Of a DNA stretch of 64,000 bases, positions 24,305 through 33,705 are shown piece by piece. The notes under the pieces were generated by a model. The model was not told the origin of the DNA, did no database searches, and worked only from the letters and a program-made list of their open reading frames with translations. The first letter of the stretch is position 1; the number at the start of each line of letters is the position of its first letter. Position numbers and translations under genes: made by a program. Origin of the DNA: Candidatus Thiovulum stygium (GTDB taxonomy: Bacteria; Campylobacterota; Campylobacteria; Campylobacterales; Thiovulaceae); the NCBI GenBank assembly GCA_021582295.1, contig CP091137.1:948001-1012000 (forward strand). The letters run 5' to 3'.

Positions 24305-25894
24305 TTAAGATAAAAGTTCTAAGCCTAAATCTTTTAAAAATTGATTATGTTCATTTTTTGAAATCTTGATTTTTTCTTCGATTTCTCTTAATTCACTATT
24401 GACTTTTTTCAAATCTATCTCTTTTTCTTCTATATTTGTGCTTATATATCTTGAGATATTAAGATTAAAATCATTTTTTTCAATCTCTTCCATTGATACT
24501 CGACGACTATATCGCTCCTCTTCTTTTCTGAATTGATAAGTATCTACTATTTTTTGAATATGTTCAGGGAGTAGTTTATTTTGTCGTTTCCCTTTTTCAA
24601 AATTATCACTTGAACTTGCATTAATAAAAAGCACATCTTCGCTTTTTTTACATTTTTTGATTACCAGTATACACACGGGTATTCCTGTTGAAAAAAATAG
24701 ATTTGATGGGAGTCCTATAACTGTATCGATATTTCCATCTTTAAGCAATTTTGTTCGTATTCGCTCTTCAGCTCCACCTCTAAAAAGAACTCCATGAGGC
24801 AATATTATTGCCATTGTTCCATCTTGAGCTAAAAAATTAAAACCGTGAAGTAAAAAAGCAAAATCTGCTGCGGACTTTGGAGCTAACCCATAGTTTTTAA
24901 ATCTAAAATCTTCTCCCATAGCTTCATTTGGTTCCCATCTAAGGCTAAAAGGTGGATTTGCCACTATTGCATCAAATTTTATCTGTTTTGCTGGATTTGT
25001 TTCTCGAAGCAGTTCCCAATCATTAAGAAGTGAATCGCCGTGAAAAATCTCTACTTCATTATTTTTCATACCATGTAGAAGCATATTCATTCTAGCTAAG
25101 TTGTAGGTAGTGATATTTTTTTCTTGTCCATAAATCTTACCGATACCATGATTGCCTAGTTGTTTTCTTACATTTAAAAGCAACGAACCAGAACCACAAG
25201 CAAAATCAAAAACCTTATCGAGTTTTTTCTTTTTGCCACTGCTTGGATCTTGACTATCAAGAGTTACAATTTCTGATAAAATATTTGATATTTGTTGAGG
25301 GGTATAAAATTCTCCTGCACTTTTTCCACTTCCAGCTGCAAATTGACCAATCAAATACTCATAAGCATCGCCCAAAATATCTGTATCAGTTGAAAATTTT
25401 GAAATTCCATCTGCTATTTTTGTAATGATTTTACAAAGCATCTCATTTCTAACTGTGTAGTTTTTGCCAAGTTTTTCAGAGTCAAGATTAATTTCGGAAA
25501 ATAGTCCCAAAAAGCTACTTTCAAAGGATTCATTTTCGATATATTTAAATCCAGATTGTAGAGTATGTAATAGTTCATTGTCTTGTTTTCGAGCCATTTC
25601 AGATATTGAACTCCATAGATATTCAGGCTTTACTACATAATGAACTTTTCTTCTCATCTGTTTTTCAAAATCTACAATATCATCTCTATTTTTATCATAC
25701 CAATGACCAAGATTATCTTGATAATCGCTCCCTAGCTCTTTTTTAACTGCATTCTCATAATTATCTGATAGATATCTTAAAAAGATAAAAGAGAGCATAT
25801 AATCTCTAAAATCATCCGCATTCATAGCACCTCTTAAATCGTTTGCTATTCCCCAGAGTGTAGCACCTAATTTGTTTAATTCTTTTTCACTCAT
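24305..25894 (-). CDS. hsdM: Type I restriction-modification methyltransferase subunit HsdM
   Basis: 529 residues. The N-terminal helical domain (ELNKLGATLWGIANDLRGAM) precedes a SAM-dependent N6-adenine methyltransferase core: motif I DFACGSGSLLLNV and the catalytic motif IV VANPPFSLRW are intact. The gene starts directly after the DUF559 stop codon. It modifies the host DNA sequence recognised by HsdS. With hsdS broken, its current specificity is doubtful. It contains no GATGAGGT word. Confidence 0.96.
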   Translation of the reverse strand: MSEKELNKLGATLWGIANDLRGAMNADDFRDYMLSFIFLRYLSDNYENAVKKELGSDYQDNLGHWYDKNRDDIVDFEKQMRRKVHYVVKPEYLWSSISEMARKQDNELLHTLQSGFKYIENESFESSFLGLFSEINLDSEKLGKNYTVRNEMLCKIITKIADGISKFSTDTDILGDAYEYLIGQFAAGSGKSAGEFYTPQQISNILSEIVTLDSQDPSSGKKKKLDKVFDFACGSGSLLLNVRKQLGNHGIGKIYGQEKNITTYNLARMNMLLHGMKNNEVEIFHGDSLLNDWELLRETNPAKQIKFDAIVANPPFSLRWEPNEAMGEDFRFKNYGLAPKSAADFAFLLHGFNFLAQDGTMAIILPHGVLFRGGAEERIRTKLLKDGNIDTVIGLPSNLFFSTGIPVCILVIKKCKKSEDVLFINASSSDNFEKGKRQNKLLPEHIQKIVDTYQFRKEEERYSRRVSMEEIEKNDFNLNISRYISTNIEEKEIDLKKVNSELREIEEKIKISKNEHNQFLKDLGLELLS

Positions 25895-26275
25895 TCATTT
25901 CCTTTTTTTGTTTATTTCGTAGTTTAGAAATTGTATCACTTTATCTAATTTTGTTTTTACATCTCTATCTGTAATATGAATTACTTTTAAATTTAGTCCT
26001 TCCAAAAAAGCATCTCTTTGTGAATCATACTCTTCTTTATTATCGTGAGAACTGCCATCAACTTCGATAACTAAATCTTCAGAAGCACAATAAAAATCTA
26101 CTATATAATTACCGATAATTTTTTGTCTATCAAAATCTAAACCTAATAATTGGTTATTTTTTAGTTGTTGCCACAGTAATACTTCAGCCAAATTACCAGC
26201 TTTTCGCAAAGCTTTTGCTCGTTCTTTTAGAGCGGGATTATATGGAAGTGAAAAATACTTTTTTGTATCTCGCAT
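25895..26275 (-). CDS. DUF559 endonuclease-like protein
   Basis: 126 residues, typical DUF559 length. The pattern KALRKAGNLAEVLLWQQLKN, then FDRQKIIGNYIVDFYCASED and LVIEVDGSSHD matches a PD-(D/E)XK (Vsr-like) fold, with D...E-V-D as catalytic candidates. It sits inside the type I RM operon between hsdS and hsdM and touches the hsdM start, so it is likely co-translated. A 34-bp tandem repeat array lies immediately upstream (26294-26520). A nuclease role is inferred from fold family only. Confidence 0.88.
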   Translation of the reverse strand: MRDTKKYFSLPYNPALKERAKALRKAGNLAEVLLWQQLKNNQLLGLDFDRQKIIGNYIVDFYCASEDLVIEVDGSSHDNKEEYDSQRDAFLEGLNLKVIHITDRDVKTKLDKVIQFLNYEINKKRK

Positions 26276-26293
26276 AATTTTCCTTATATAAAA

Positions 26294-26520
26294 ACTTCCC
26301 CGTCAGACTTCGTCTGTATATAAAAGGACTTCCCCGTCAGACTTCGTCTGTATATAAAAGGACTTCCCCGTCAGACTTCGTCTGTATATAAAAGGACTTC
26401 CCCGTCAGACTTCGTCTGTATATAAAAGGACTTCCCCGTCAGACTTCGTCTGTATATAAAAGGACTTCCCCGTCAGACTTCGTCTGTATATAAAAGGACT
26501 TCCCCGTCAGACTTCGTCTG
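26294..26520. repeat. 34-bp tandem repeat, six full units and one partial
   Basis: Units begin at 26294, 26328, 26362, 26396, 26430, 26464 and 26498. Each has ACTTCCCCGT, the perfect hairpin CAGACTTCGTCTG and TATATAAAAGG. The units appear identical. The array lies between hsdS and DUF559, in their presumed common transcript, so its hairpins would occur in the mRNA. Confidence 0.97.
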
Positions 26521-26592
26521 CCACCCCTTCTGAAGAAGGGGAATTTTGAAATATTCCCATCCTATGGAGGGGTGTCCGTTAGGACGGGGTGG
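26521..26592. repeat. Imperfect palindromic element next to the tandem array
   Basis: CCACCCC at 26521-26527 is answered by GGGGTGG at 26586-26592. Inside are two hairpins, CCCCTTC-TGAA-GAAGGGG and GTCC-GTTA-GGAC. The overall shape is that of a small folded (MITE- or REP-like) element abutting the tandem repeats. Confidence 0.7.
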
Positions 26593-26599
26593 AGTGAAT

Positions 26600-27882
26600 T
26601 TATTCCTCACTTGATGGAAAAAGTTGTTGCATAAGTCCTTTTTTATGCTCTTTTAGGAGTTCTACTTTTTTGGTTGATGAGGTAATAAGTTCATCTATGG
26701 AGCTTAGGCAATCGGCGATTTTTTGTTGTTCAGAAAGCGAGGGTAATAAAAATTCAAAAGTGTCAAATAGATTTTTTTTACTAATTCTTACTCTCCCACT
26801 TCCGCCAGAAAGACTTAATAATTGTTTTTGAGAAAAATCTGTTAATAATAAATTCATAAAAAAGAAATTATTGATATGTTTATTTTGTCTTATCCAACAT
26901 ACATCAACACTTGTAATATAATTTCCATTAAGATTAAAAATACAACAATTTATTAAATTTCCATCTACCATTCTGTTTATTAATAAATCACCTTTTTCAA
27001 TAGATTTACATTTGAGATTTTTAAATGTTTCCATTGATATAGTTTTTAATAATTTGTTTATGTATTGACCTAGACCAATATTTCCTAGTTGAATTATTTG
27101 AACTTCTCCATTGTCAATTATATCTTTTGATAATATCCAATCACCATCACCGTGTACTAAATCTTTATAATAACCCAATTTCTTCTCTTCCCACTCCCCG
27201 CTATCCACAAATTCAGGAAATCGAAGTCGTGGGACACTCTCGCCCTCGGTCGGGAAAAGGTTTTGTAAAAGTCCTTTTTTATGTTCTTTTAGGAGTTCTA
27301 CTTTTTTGGTTGATGAGGTAATAAGTTCATCAACCGAACTCAGAAAATCGGCTATTTTTTGTTGTTCTTTTACCGAGGTTGGCTGTAGTAATGAAATTTT
27401 TCAAAAATTCATTAACACTCACATTTAATAATCCATGATTTCTTGCACCTTCTTGTGCAATCTTTTCAATTTCATTATTTAAAAAGCCACCATCAAAATA
27501 ATATTCATAAAATGAAGCATAATCTTTTGAAATAAGCTTAAAGCAAATATAAAGAGTTGAAACAACACCTTTTTTATATCTAGTTAATCTTTTTATTGCA
27601 CCCATTGGATAACCATTAGAATAACTTTTATTATAAGCAAACTCACCAAATCTGGAGAAGATAGTAATTGGTTACATCTTTAGATGAAACAGACTTATTA
27701 AAATATTCTTCTTGATTTATTAGTCCTTGTTGTGCTGAAATCGTTAATACATTTTTGTTATTTTCTTTATTTTTTCTTGTAACTCTTTCAAATATCTCCC
27801 CTAATTTTTTCTCTTCCCACTCCCCGCTATCCACAAACTCTGGAAATCGTAACTTTGGTATATTTTTCATTTTCTCACTCAT
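26600..27882 (-). pseudogene. hsdS: Type I specificity subunit HsdS, interrupted by two frameshifts
   Basis: ATG 27882 overlaps the hsdR stop (ATGAGTGA). The first target-recognition domain begins PKLRFPEFVDSGEWEEKKLG and breaks at ~27653 (NYYLLQ / FGEFAYNKSYSNG). It breaks again at ~27386 (NEFLKNFI / PTSVKEQQKIADFL). Both breaks need one base removed to restore frame. From ~27380 the frame stays open through the first conserved helix (SSVDELITSSTKKVELLKEH), a second PRLRFPEFVDSGEWEEKKLG and the second recognition domain to 26600. Two-domain architecture is clear. The gene is either inactive or mis-sequenced. The ORF 26600-27208 alone would be a half-HsdS. Confidence 0.85.
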
Positions 27883-30793
27883 AAGCACTAAGCCCCGATA
27901 TTTCAGACTCACCAACTAATTTTTTAAGCAATGGTATTAAATCTTGCATTAATTCTTCCTCTTTTTGTTTCCGCTGTTTCCAATTTAATTTTAAAGGAGC
28001 TAATAAATCTGTCAAAAGTTCGCCATCAAAAATCATTCTATTTATAATTAACTTTATAAAATTTTTAAATTTTTCTAATTTTATACTATGTTTGGTTGCT
28101 ATTTTTTCAAACATTAAATCTGACTTTTGAGCTTTGAACTCTTCATAACCTCTTTTTATATCCTCTTCATTTAATCCTGAACCTACTTTAAGAGTATCTA
28201 TATAAGCCCTTATATCCTCTTTTTCGTTTATAAATTTGGCATCGCTATCGATTATCCCCATAAGTTCAACTTTTGTCATCTTCTGTTTTTGAGTTGTTCC
28301 AGTATATCTTGAAATCAAACCCATAATAAAATCATAATCAATAATGACAGATGAAAATAATACTAATTCAAAATCAAGATTTGATATAGTGTTTGATATA
28401 TCAATATTTTTATCTTGTTTTTCTCTTAATCTTTGAGCTGTTTCAAGATATACCCCTTTAAAAGCTCTTAGAGTATCTTGTGAAATTATCTCTTCTATCT
28501 CTTGTTTATTCTCTTCTGTTAAGTCAGTATATTGGTCTAGTTGAGTTTTAAGCCTTTGCACCTCTTTGAAGAGATTAATAAATTGTCCTCGTGCAACATC
28601 ACCTTTTAGATTATTGACCTCTTCAGGTCTATTTTCTAATCCTTGAGACTCCATAAATCTATTAAGTGCATTAATGGAACTATTTAATTTATTTATAACA
28701 ACAGGAGCAGTATCTACAAGCCATATCTCTTTTGGTGGTTTTGCTGAGTTACCAGAAAAGAGTGCGATTGCAGAATTTACAGCCTCTTTTTGTCCTCTAA
28801 AGTCTAATATATTGCCGTAAGGTTTTGTATCATTTAATATTCTATTGGTTCTACTAAAAGCTTGGATAAGCCCATGATATTTAAGGTTTTTATCTACATA
28901 AAGGGTATTTAGATATTGCGAATCAAACCCTGTTAAAAGCATATCAACAACTATAACTATATCAGTCTTATTTTTTGATTTATAATCCATATTTGGATAT
29001 TTTTGGTCTTTAATTCTTTTTTGAATATCTTGATAGTATAAATCAAAATTTGTAATATTATGATTTGTTCCAAATTGTCTATTATAATCTTCTATGATAG
29101 ATTTCAAAGCCTCTTTTTTCTCATTTTGATTAGTTTTGTTGTCTTCTCTCTCCTGTTCTAAATCCTCTTGAAGCTGTTTTATATCTTTATTTCCTTCAGC
29201 TGGAGGGGAAAATAGACAAGCGATATTCAAATCTTTATTCATTTCTCCAAAAAGTCTATAATATTCTATTGCATCATTTATAGATGAAGTAGCAAAAATA
29301 GCATTAAATTTACGATTTGAAGTAGATATGTCGTGTTTATTTAGAATAGTTTCAACTATAGCCTTTTTTGTATCGCCTGTTTGGATATTTGTATCAGGTT
29401 TATAATATTCAATATGAAACTTCAAAACATTTTCATCATCTATTGCATTTGTAATTGTATAAGAGTGTAATTCTCTTTGAAATATATCTAAAGTCGTTTT
29501 TAAACTTTCAATATCTTTGTCTATCTGCTTATAAATTGCATTTTGTTCAAATATTGGAGTTCCCGTAAATCCAAAAAGCTGTGCTTTTGGAAAAAATTCT
29601 TTTATAGCTTTGTGATTTTCTCCAAACTGTGAGCGATGACACTCATCAAATATAAAAACGACTCTTTTATTACTTAATAGTTTTAGTCTATCTTTATATC
29701 TTTTGGCACTATTATCATCGAGGGCAAGACCTAATTTTTGAATAGTAGTAACTATAACTTTATCTGCATAATCAGTTGATAGAAGCCGTTGGACAAGCCT
29801 CTCTGTGTTTGTATTCTCTTCTACACAATTCTCTTGAAATTTATTAAATTCCTCTCTTGTCTGTCTATCCAAATCTTTTCTATCTACTACAAAAAGACAT
29901 TTTTCAATATTTGGATTATCTTTTAGGAGTGTTGAAGCCTTGAACGATGTGAGAGTTTTTCCACTTCCTGTGGTATGCCAAATATAGCCATTCCCACAAT
30001 TTTGATGAATACTTTCAACTATATCTTTTACTGCATATATTTGATAAGGTCTCATAATCAATAATTTTTGTTCGCTTGTAATCAAAACCATATAACGACT
30101 AATCATTTCACCTAAAATACATTTATTTAAAAAATGTTCGCAAAAACTATCAAGATGAGTTATTTTTTTGTTATTTCTATCTGCAAATTTATAAACAGGT
30201 AAAAATCTCTCATCTACATCAAAATTAAAATGACGAATATTATTATTAGCAAAATACAAAGTATCTATTTTATTGCTTACTATAAATAGCTGAATAAAAG
30301 AGAGTAATGTTTTTGTATAGCCGTTTCCCAAATCATTTTTATAATTTATTATCTGTTTAATTGCTTGTTTTGGACTAATACTCAAAGATTTAAGCTCTAT
30401 TTGAACTACAGGAATCCCATTTATAAGCAAAATTACATCATAACGATGATGAGAGCTATTGGTATTTATACGAAGTTGATTTATCACTTCGTAACTATTT
30501 TTACACCAATCTTTGATATTTACAAGTGTGTAATAAAGCGAAGTGCCGTCATCTCTTATAAAAGAGTTTTTTTCTCTTAGAATTTTTGAAGAATTATAGA
30601 CATCACCCGTAATGATGCTATCTTGAAGTTTAGTAAATTCTTCATCACTTAGATTTATAGAATTTAATTCTTCAAATTTTTGACGAAAGTTTTTATTTAA
30701 TGATTCTTTATCTCTAATATCAGGACGATAAATATACTTCAAATCTTTTAGCCTATTTATAAATTCAAACTCGATCTTATTTTCTTTAATCAT
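27875..30793 (-). CDS. hsdR: Type I restriction endonuclease subunit HsdR
   Basis: 972 residues from ATG 30793 (a TTG two codons earlier is possible). The N-terminal nuclease has DVILLINGIPVVQIELKS (PD-(D/E)XK). The SF2 translocase has Walker A WHTTGSGKTLTSFKAS, DECHRSQFG, GFTGTPIF and the C-terminal motif QAFSRTNRIL. It cleaves DNA lacking HsdM methylation after translocation. First gene of hsdR-hsdS-DUF559-hsdM, an unusual order. It carries no GATGAGGT word, consistent with acquisition from elsewhere. Confidence 0.96.
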   Translation of the reverse strand: MIKENKIEFEFINRLKDLKYIYRPDIRDKESLNKNFRQKFEELNSINLSDEEFTKLQDSIITGDVYNSSKILREKNSFIRDDGTSLYYTLVNIKDWCKNSYEVINQLRINTNSSHHRYDVILLINGIPVVQIELKSLSISPKQAIKQIINYKNDLGNGYTKTLLSFIQLFIVSNKIDTLYFANNNIRHFNFDVDERFLPVYKFADRNNKKITHLDSFCEHFLNKCILGEMISRYMVLITSEQKLLIMRPYQIYAVKDIVESIHQNCGNGYIWHTTGSGKTLTSFKASTLLKDNPNIEKCLFVVDRKDLDRQTREEFNKFQENCVEENTNTERLVQRLLSTDYADKVIVTTIQKLGLALDDNSAKRYKDRLKLLSNKRVVFIFDECHRSQFGENHKAIKEFFPKAQLFGFTGTPIFEQNAIYKQIDKDIESLKTTLDIFQRELHSYTITNAIDDENVLKFHIEYYKPDTNIQTGDTKKAIVETILNKHDISTSNRKFNAIFATSSINDAIEYYRLFGEMNKDLNIACLFSPPAEGNKDIKQLQEDLEQEREDNKTNQNEKKEALKSIIEDYNRQFGTNHNITNFDLYYQDIQKRIKDQKYPNMDYKSKNKTDIVIVVDMLLTGFDSQYLNTLYVDKNLKYHGLIQAFSRTNRILNDTKPYGNILDFRGQKEAVNSAIALFSGNSAKPPKEIWLVDTAPVVINKLNSSINALNRFMESQGLENRPEEVNNLKGDVARGQFINLFKEVQRLKTQLDQYTDLTEENKQEIEEIISQDTLRAFKGVYLETAQRLREKQDKNIDISNTISNLDFELVLFSSVIIDYDFIMGLISRYTGTTQKQKMTKVELMGIIDSDAKFINEKEDIRAYIDTLKVGSGLNEEDIKRGYEEFKAQKSDLMFEKIATKHSIKLEKFKNFIKLIINRMIFDGELLTDLLAPLKLNWKQRKQKEEELMQDLIPLLKKLVGESEISGLSAYE

Positions 30794-30831
30794 TAACAAG
30801 CCTAATAATATTTTTATTTAAAAGCTAAATT

Positions 30832-30876
30832 TTATCTAAAAATATACTTTAAATCTTTTAATTTCGCTATAAAGTT
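30832..30876 (-). pseudogene. Remnant of a second hsdR 5' end
   Basis: The minus strand reads KNFIAKLKDLKYIFR then stop, closely matching FINRLKDLKYIYRP at the start of the intact hsdR. The DNA similarity (AAATATACTT-AAATCTTTTA) is also visible. It runs directly into the right repeat arm, so an hsdR-like 5' piece was fused to the end of a cassette gene. Confidence 0.55.
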
Positions 30877-31417
30877 TTTTTGCAGAACTCTTGAATTTAA
30901 TTTAAAAAAGCACTTTACAGCCATGTGGGAATTTAAATTTTTTAAAAAATTAATTTTTCAACTCACAAGCTAAATTTTCTATTTTGAGCATTAAATAAAT
31001 AGACTTTATATAATTTTATAAATTAATAAATAAACTTGAGTTTTTAAAATTTGGTGATGAGGTTTTTAAATATTTTACTGATTTTGAACCGCTTTGGAAT
31101 TTTTGTAAAAATATTTTTGAAATTCTTGATCGTACTATTTAATTTATATTTTTAACTAAAATCGTCCAATTTTTAAAGAAATTTTCAAAACTTAAATATA
31201 AATTTAGAGATAGTCACACTCCAAAAATCGCCACTTACGACCTTTTCATTTATATTTTTTAAGTTTTTTGGAGTCGAAAAAATGGCTAAAAATAGGCTAA
31301 ACTTAAGAAAATAAATTACATTGAAGTAAAAATACATTTTTTGTGTATTTAAATACACATTTGTAAAAATCCTCGGATCAACTAGGTTTATATTAAAAAA
31401 GCGGTCAGATCGATTTT
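30873..31417 (-). repeat. Right arm of the ~550-bp inverted repeat
   Basis: Reverse complement of 26-583. It begins with a stub of the cassette antirepressor 3' end (TGCAGAACTCTTGAATTTAA). It then has AAGCACTTTACAGCCATGTG, GATGAGGT (31056-31063), GATTTTGAACCGCTTTGG, CCACTTACGACCTTTT, the palindrome at 31343-31358 and GGTCAGATCGATTTT. No coding sequence is evident in 30877-31586. Confidence 0.9.
31343..31358. promoter_or_regulatory. Perfect 16-bp palindrome in the right repeat arm
   Basis: GTGTATTTAAATACAC, identical to 85-100. Confidence 0.5.
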
Positions 31418-31543
31418 CGACTCTCCGCGGACTTTTTCAATATATAAATAGCCGAATAGTTGAGTTCAAAATAAATTATTTTTTAGCCAAAAAATATCTT
31501 TTGTTTTATATTTTTTAGTTTTTGTAGATTTTAAAAAAATAAT

Positions 31544-31561
31544 CCCGCATTCATTTGCGGG
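31544..31561 (-). terminator. Rho-independent terminator after rlmN
   Basis: On the minus strand the stem CCCGCA-AATGAA-TGCGGG is followed by ATTATTTTTTT. It lies 26 bp beyond the rlmN stop and ends the pgpA-murG-rlmN transcript. Confidence 0.85.
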
Positions 31562-31586
31562 AAAATTTAAAGATTTGAAAAGACTT

Positions 31587-32684
31587 TTAATTGCAAGAGT
31601 TTAAATTTTCTAATTCTAAACCGCTTTTTTCTCGTAATTGACCACAAGCTGCACTAATATCAATACCTCTTGAAGCTCGAATTGTTGCCAAAAGTCCGCG
31701 ACTATTTAAATAATCTGCAAACTTCATCATAATCTCTTCTGAAGGTCTTTCGAATTCTGAATCTGGATATGGATTAAAATATATTAAATTAATTTTAGCT
31801 TTTATCCCTTCTAATAATTTGATTAATTGTTTTGCACTTGCCAACGAATCATTTACACCTTTGATAACTAGATATTCAAACATAACTCTTTTACGATTAT
31901 CATATGGAAATCTTTTTACAGCAGATATTATAGATTCGATATTAAATGCTTTATTCATAGGAATAAGTTTGGTTCTAACATCATTATCAACAGAATGAAG
32001 TGAAATCGCGAGATGAACACCTAAATCCATTAAGCCTAATTTATCAATTTTAGTAGAAATACCAGAAGTTGAAACAGTTTGACGACGAGGTGAAATAGCT
32101 AGTCCTTTTTCATCAGCTAAAATTTTAATAGCTCCAACAAGATTTTTTAAATTATCAAGAGGTTCGCCCATACCCATATAAACGATATTTCCTTTTCGAT
32201 TATATTCGATTTCACGATCTCGTTTTATAGCTAAAACTTGTTCAACGATTTCACCAACTGATAAATCTCGAATAAAGCCACCTTTAGCAGTTAAACAAAA
32301 AGCACAACCAACTTTACAACCAACTTGAGTTGAAACACAAATTGTATATTTTGCTTGACTTAACATGTCTCCATTTTCGTCTATTTGGTCATCTTTCATT
32401 CGTAATAAAACTGTTTCAACAGTTCTGCCATCGTGAAGCTGAAAAAGATATTTAATAGTTCCATCATCTGAAAATTCTCTATGAACTATTTTTATATTTC
32501 CAACTAAATAATTATTAATTAAATTATCGCGGAAATCTTTACTTAAATTGCTCATTTTAGAAAAATCAGTCTCATATTTATGATAAATCCAGTCAAAAAG
32601 TTGTTCAGCTTGAAATTTTTTTGGAACTTTAGATATTAGATCTTCTAAAGATAAATCTATAATATTTATTTTATTTAAACTCAA
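31587..32684 (-). CDS. rlmN: Dual-specificity 23S rRNA/tRNA adenine-C2 methyltransferase RlmN
   Basis: 365 residues. Radical-SAM motif CAFCLTAKGG with preceding CVSTQVGCKVG, the MGMGEPLDN motif and the C-terminal catalytic region (SRGIDISAACGQL, with the cysteine that is transiently methylated) are present. It methylates C2 of A2503 in 23S rRNA and A37 of some tRNAs. Last gene of the operon with murG, 4 bp downstream. Confidence 0.97.
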   Translation of the reverse strand: MSLNKINIIDLSLEDLISKVPKKFQAEQLFDWIYHKYETDFSKMSNLSKDFRDNLINNYLVGNIKIVHREFSDDGTIKYLFQLHDGRTVETVLLRMKDDQIDENGDMLSQAKYTICVSTQVGCKVGCAFCLTAKGGFIRDLSVGEIVEQVLAIKRDREIEYNRKGNIVYMGMGEPLDNLKNLVGAIKILADEKGLAISPRRQTVSTSGISTKIDKLGLMDLGVHLAISLHSVDNDVRTKLIPMNKAFNIESIISAVKRFPYDNRKRVMFEYLVIKGVNDSLASAKQLIKLLEGIKAKINLIYFNPYPDSEFERPSEEIMMKFADYLNSRGLLATIRASRGIDISAACGQLREKSGLELENLNSCN

Positions 32685-32688
32685 AATT

Positions 32689-33705
32689 TTATAAGTTCCT
32701 TTCTATGTGATCAATTATTTTTTTAGCTCCATTAGGAGAGATCATTTGAATTAATTCTCTACTTTTTGATTCGAGATTTTCACCTAAAATAGCATATAAA
32801 TTATCTGGTTGAACTTCACTTTGAGGATAAACCCAACCTAAATTTAAATCGCTAATAAATTTTGCATTATGCCACTGATGATTATTTGCAAGTGGATACG
32901 GAATAAAAAAAGCGGGAAGTCCATTTGCACTTAATTCCCAAAGAGTTGAAGCTCCTGATCGTCCAATGGCTAAATCTGCTATTGAAATAAATCTTGATAA
33001 TTCTGGATGAAAATCTATAAGTTCAACTTCAACACCAATTTCGCGATAAGCATTTCTGATTCTTTCATAATCAGCTTGACCTGTTTGATGAATAATATCT
33101 ATTTGCAATGCTTTAAGATGAGGTGCAACTTTAATAGCAAAATCATTAATAAATCTTGCACCTTGAGAACCTCCTAAAAATATAACTTTTGAGATATTTT
33201 TTCTAATTCGTCGTTCTTTAAAGAAAATATCTGCAATCGGATAATCTTTAACTGGTGATTCAGCTAAATATGAACTAAAAAATTCTTTTGCAAAAGGCTT
33301 TAATAATTTATTAAATTTGCCAATTTCAGCATTTTGTTCATGAACAAAAAGAGGAATTCTTCGTAAAACAGCTAAAATACTAGCTGGAGCAGATGAATAA
33401 CCTCCAACAGAAATAATAGCATCAAAATTATATTTATTAAACAAAGGATTCAAATCTATTGCTAATTTAACAAGATTTGCCATAGATTTCAAACCTTTTA
33501 AATTACCTTTACCTGTAACACCACTACTATTTAAGAAAATTTTTTCTTTACAACCTTCCTCATTTTTGAACCAGAAAGGATCTTGTCCATTTACTGAACC
33601 TATAAAAACTACCTCATCACCACGAGCAACAATCTCTTTTTTTAAAGCTCTTGCTATTGTTAAATGTCCTCCAGTGCCTCCACCAGTAATTGCATATCTT
33701 TTCAT
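32689..33705 (-). CDS. murG: UDP-GlcNAc:lipid I transferase MurG
   Basis: 338 residues. The GT28 fold starts AITGGGTGGHLTIARALKKE (the glycine-rich lipid-I loop). GGSQGARFINDFA and GRSGASTLWELSANGLPAFF form the UDP-GlcNAc site. It makes lipid II at the inner membrane face. The start overlaps the pgpA stop by one base. Confidence 0.97.
   Translation of the reverse strand: MKRYAITGGGTGGHLTIARALKKEIVARGDEVVFIGSVNGQDPFWFKNEEGCKEKIFLNSSGVTGKGNLKGLKSMANLVKLAIDLNPLFNKYNFDAIISVGGYSSAPASILAVLRRIPLFVHEQNAEIGKFNKLLKPFAKEFFSSYLAESPVKDYPIADIFFKERRIRKNISKVIFLGGSQGARFINDFAIKVAPHLKALQIDIIHQTGQADYERIRNAYREIGVEVELIDFHPELSRFISIADLAIGRSGASTLWELSANGLPAFFIPYPLANNHQWHNAKFISDLNLGWVYPQSEVQPDNLYAILGENLESKSRELIQMISPNGAKKIIDHIERNL

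Noticed and set aside
27127-27321. Plus-strand ORF within hsdS
   Set aside because: Antisense to the well-supported HsdS second-half coding sequence.
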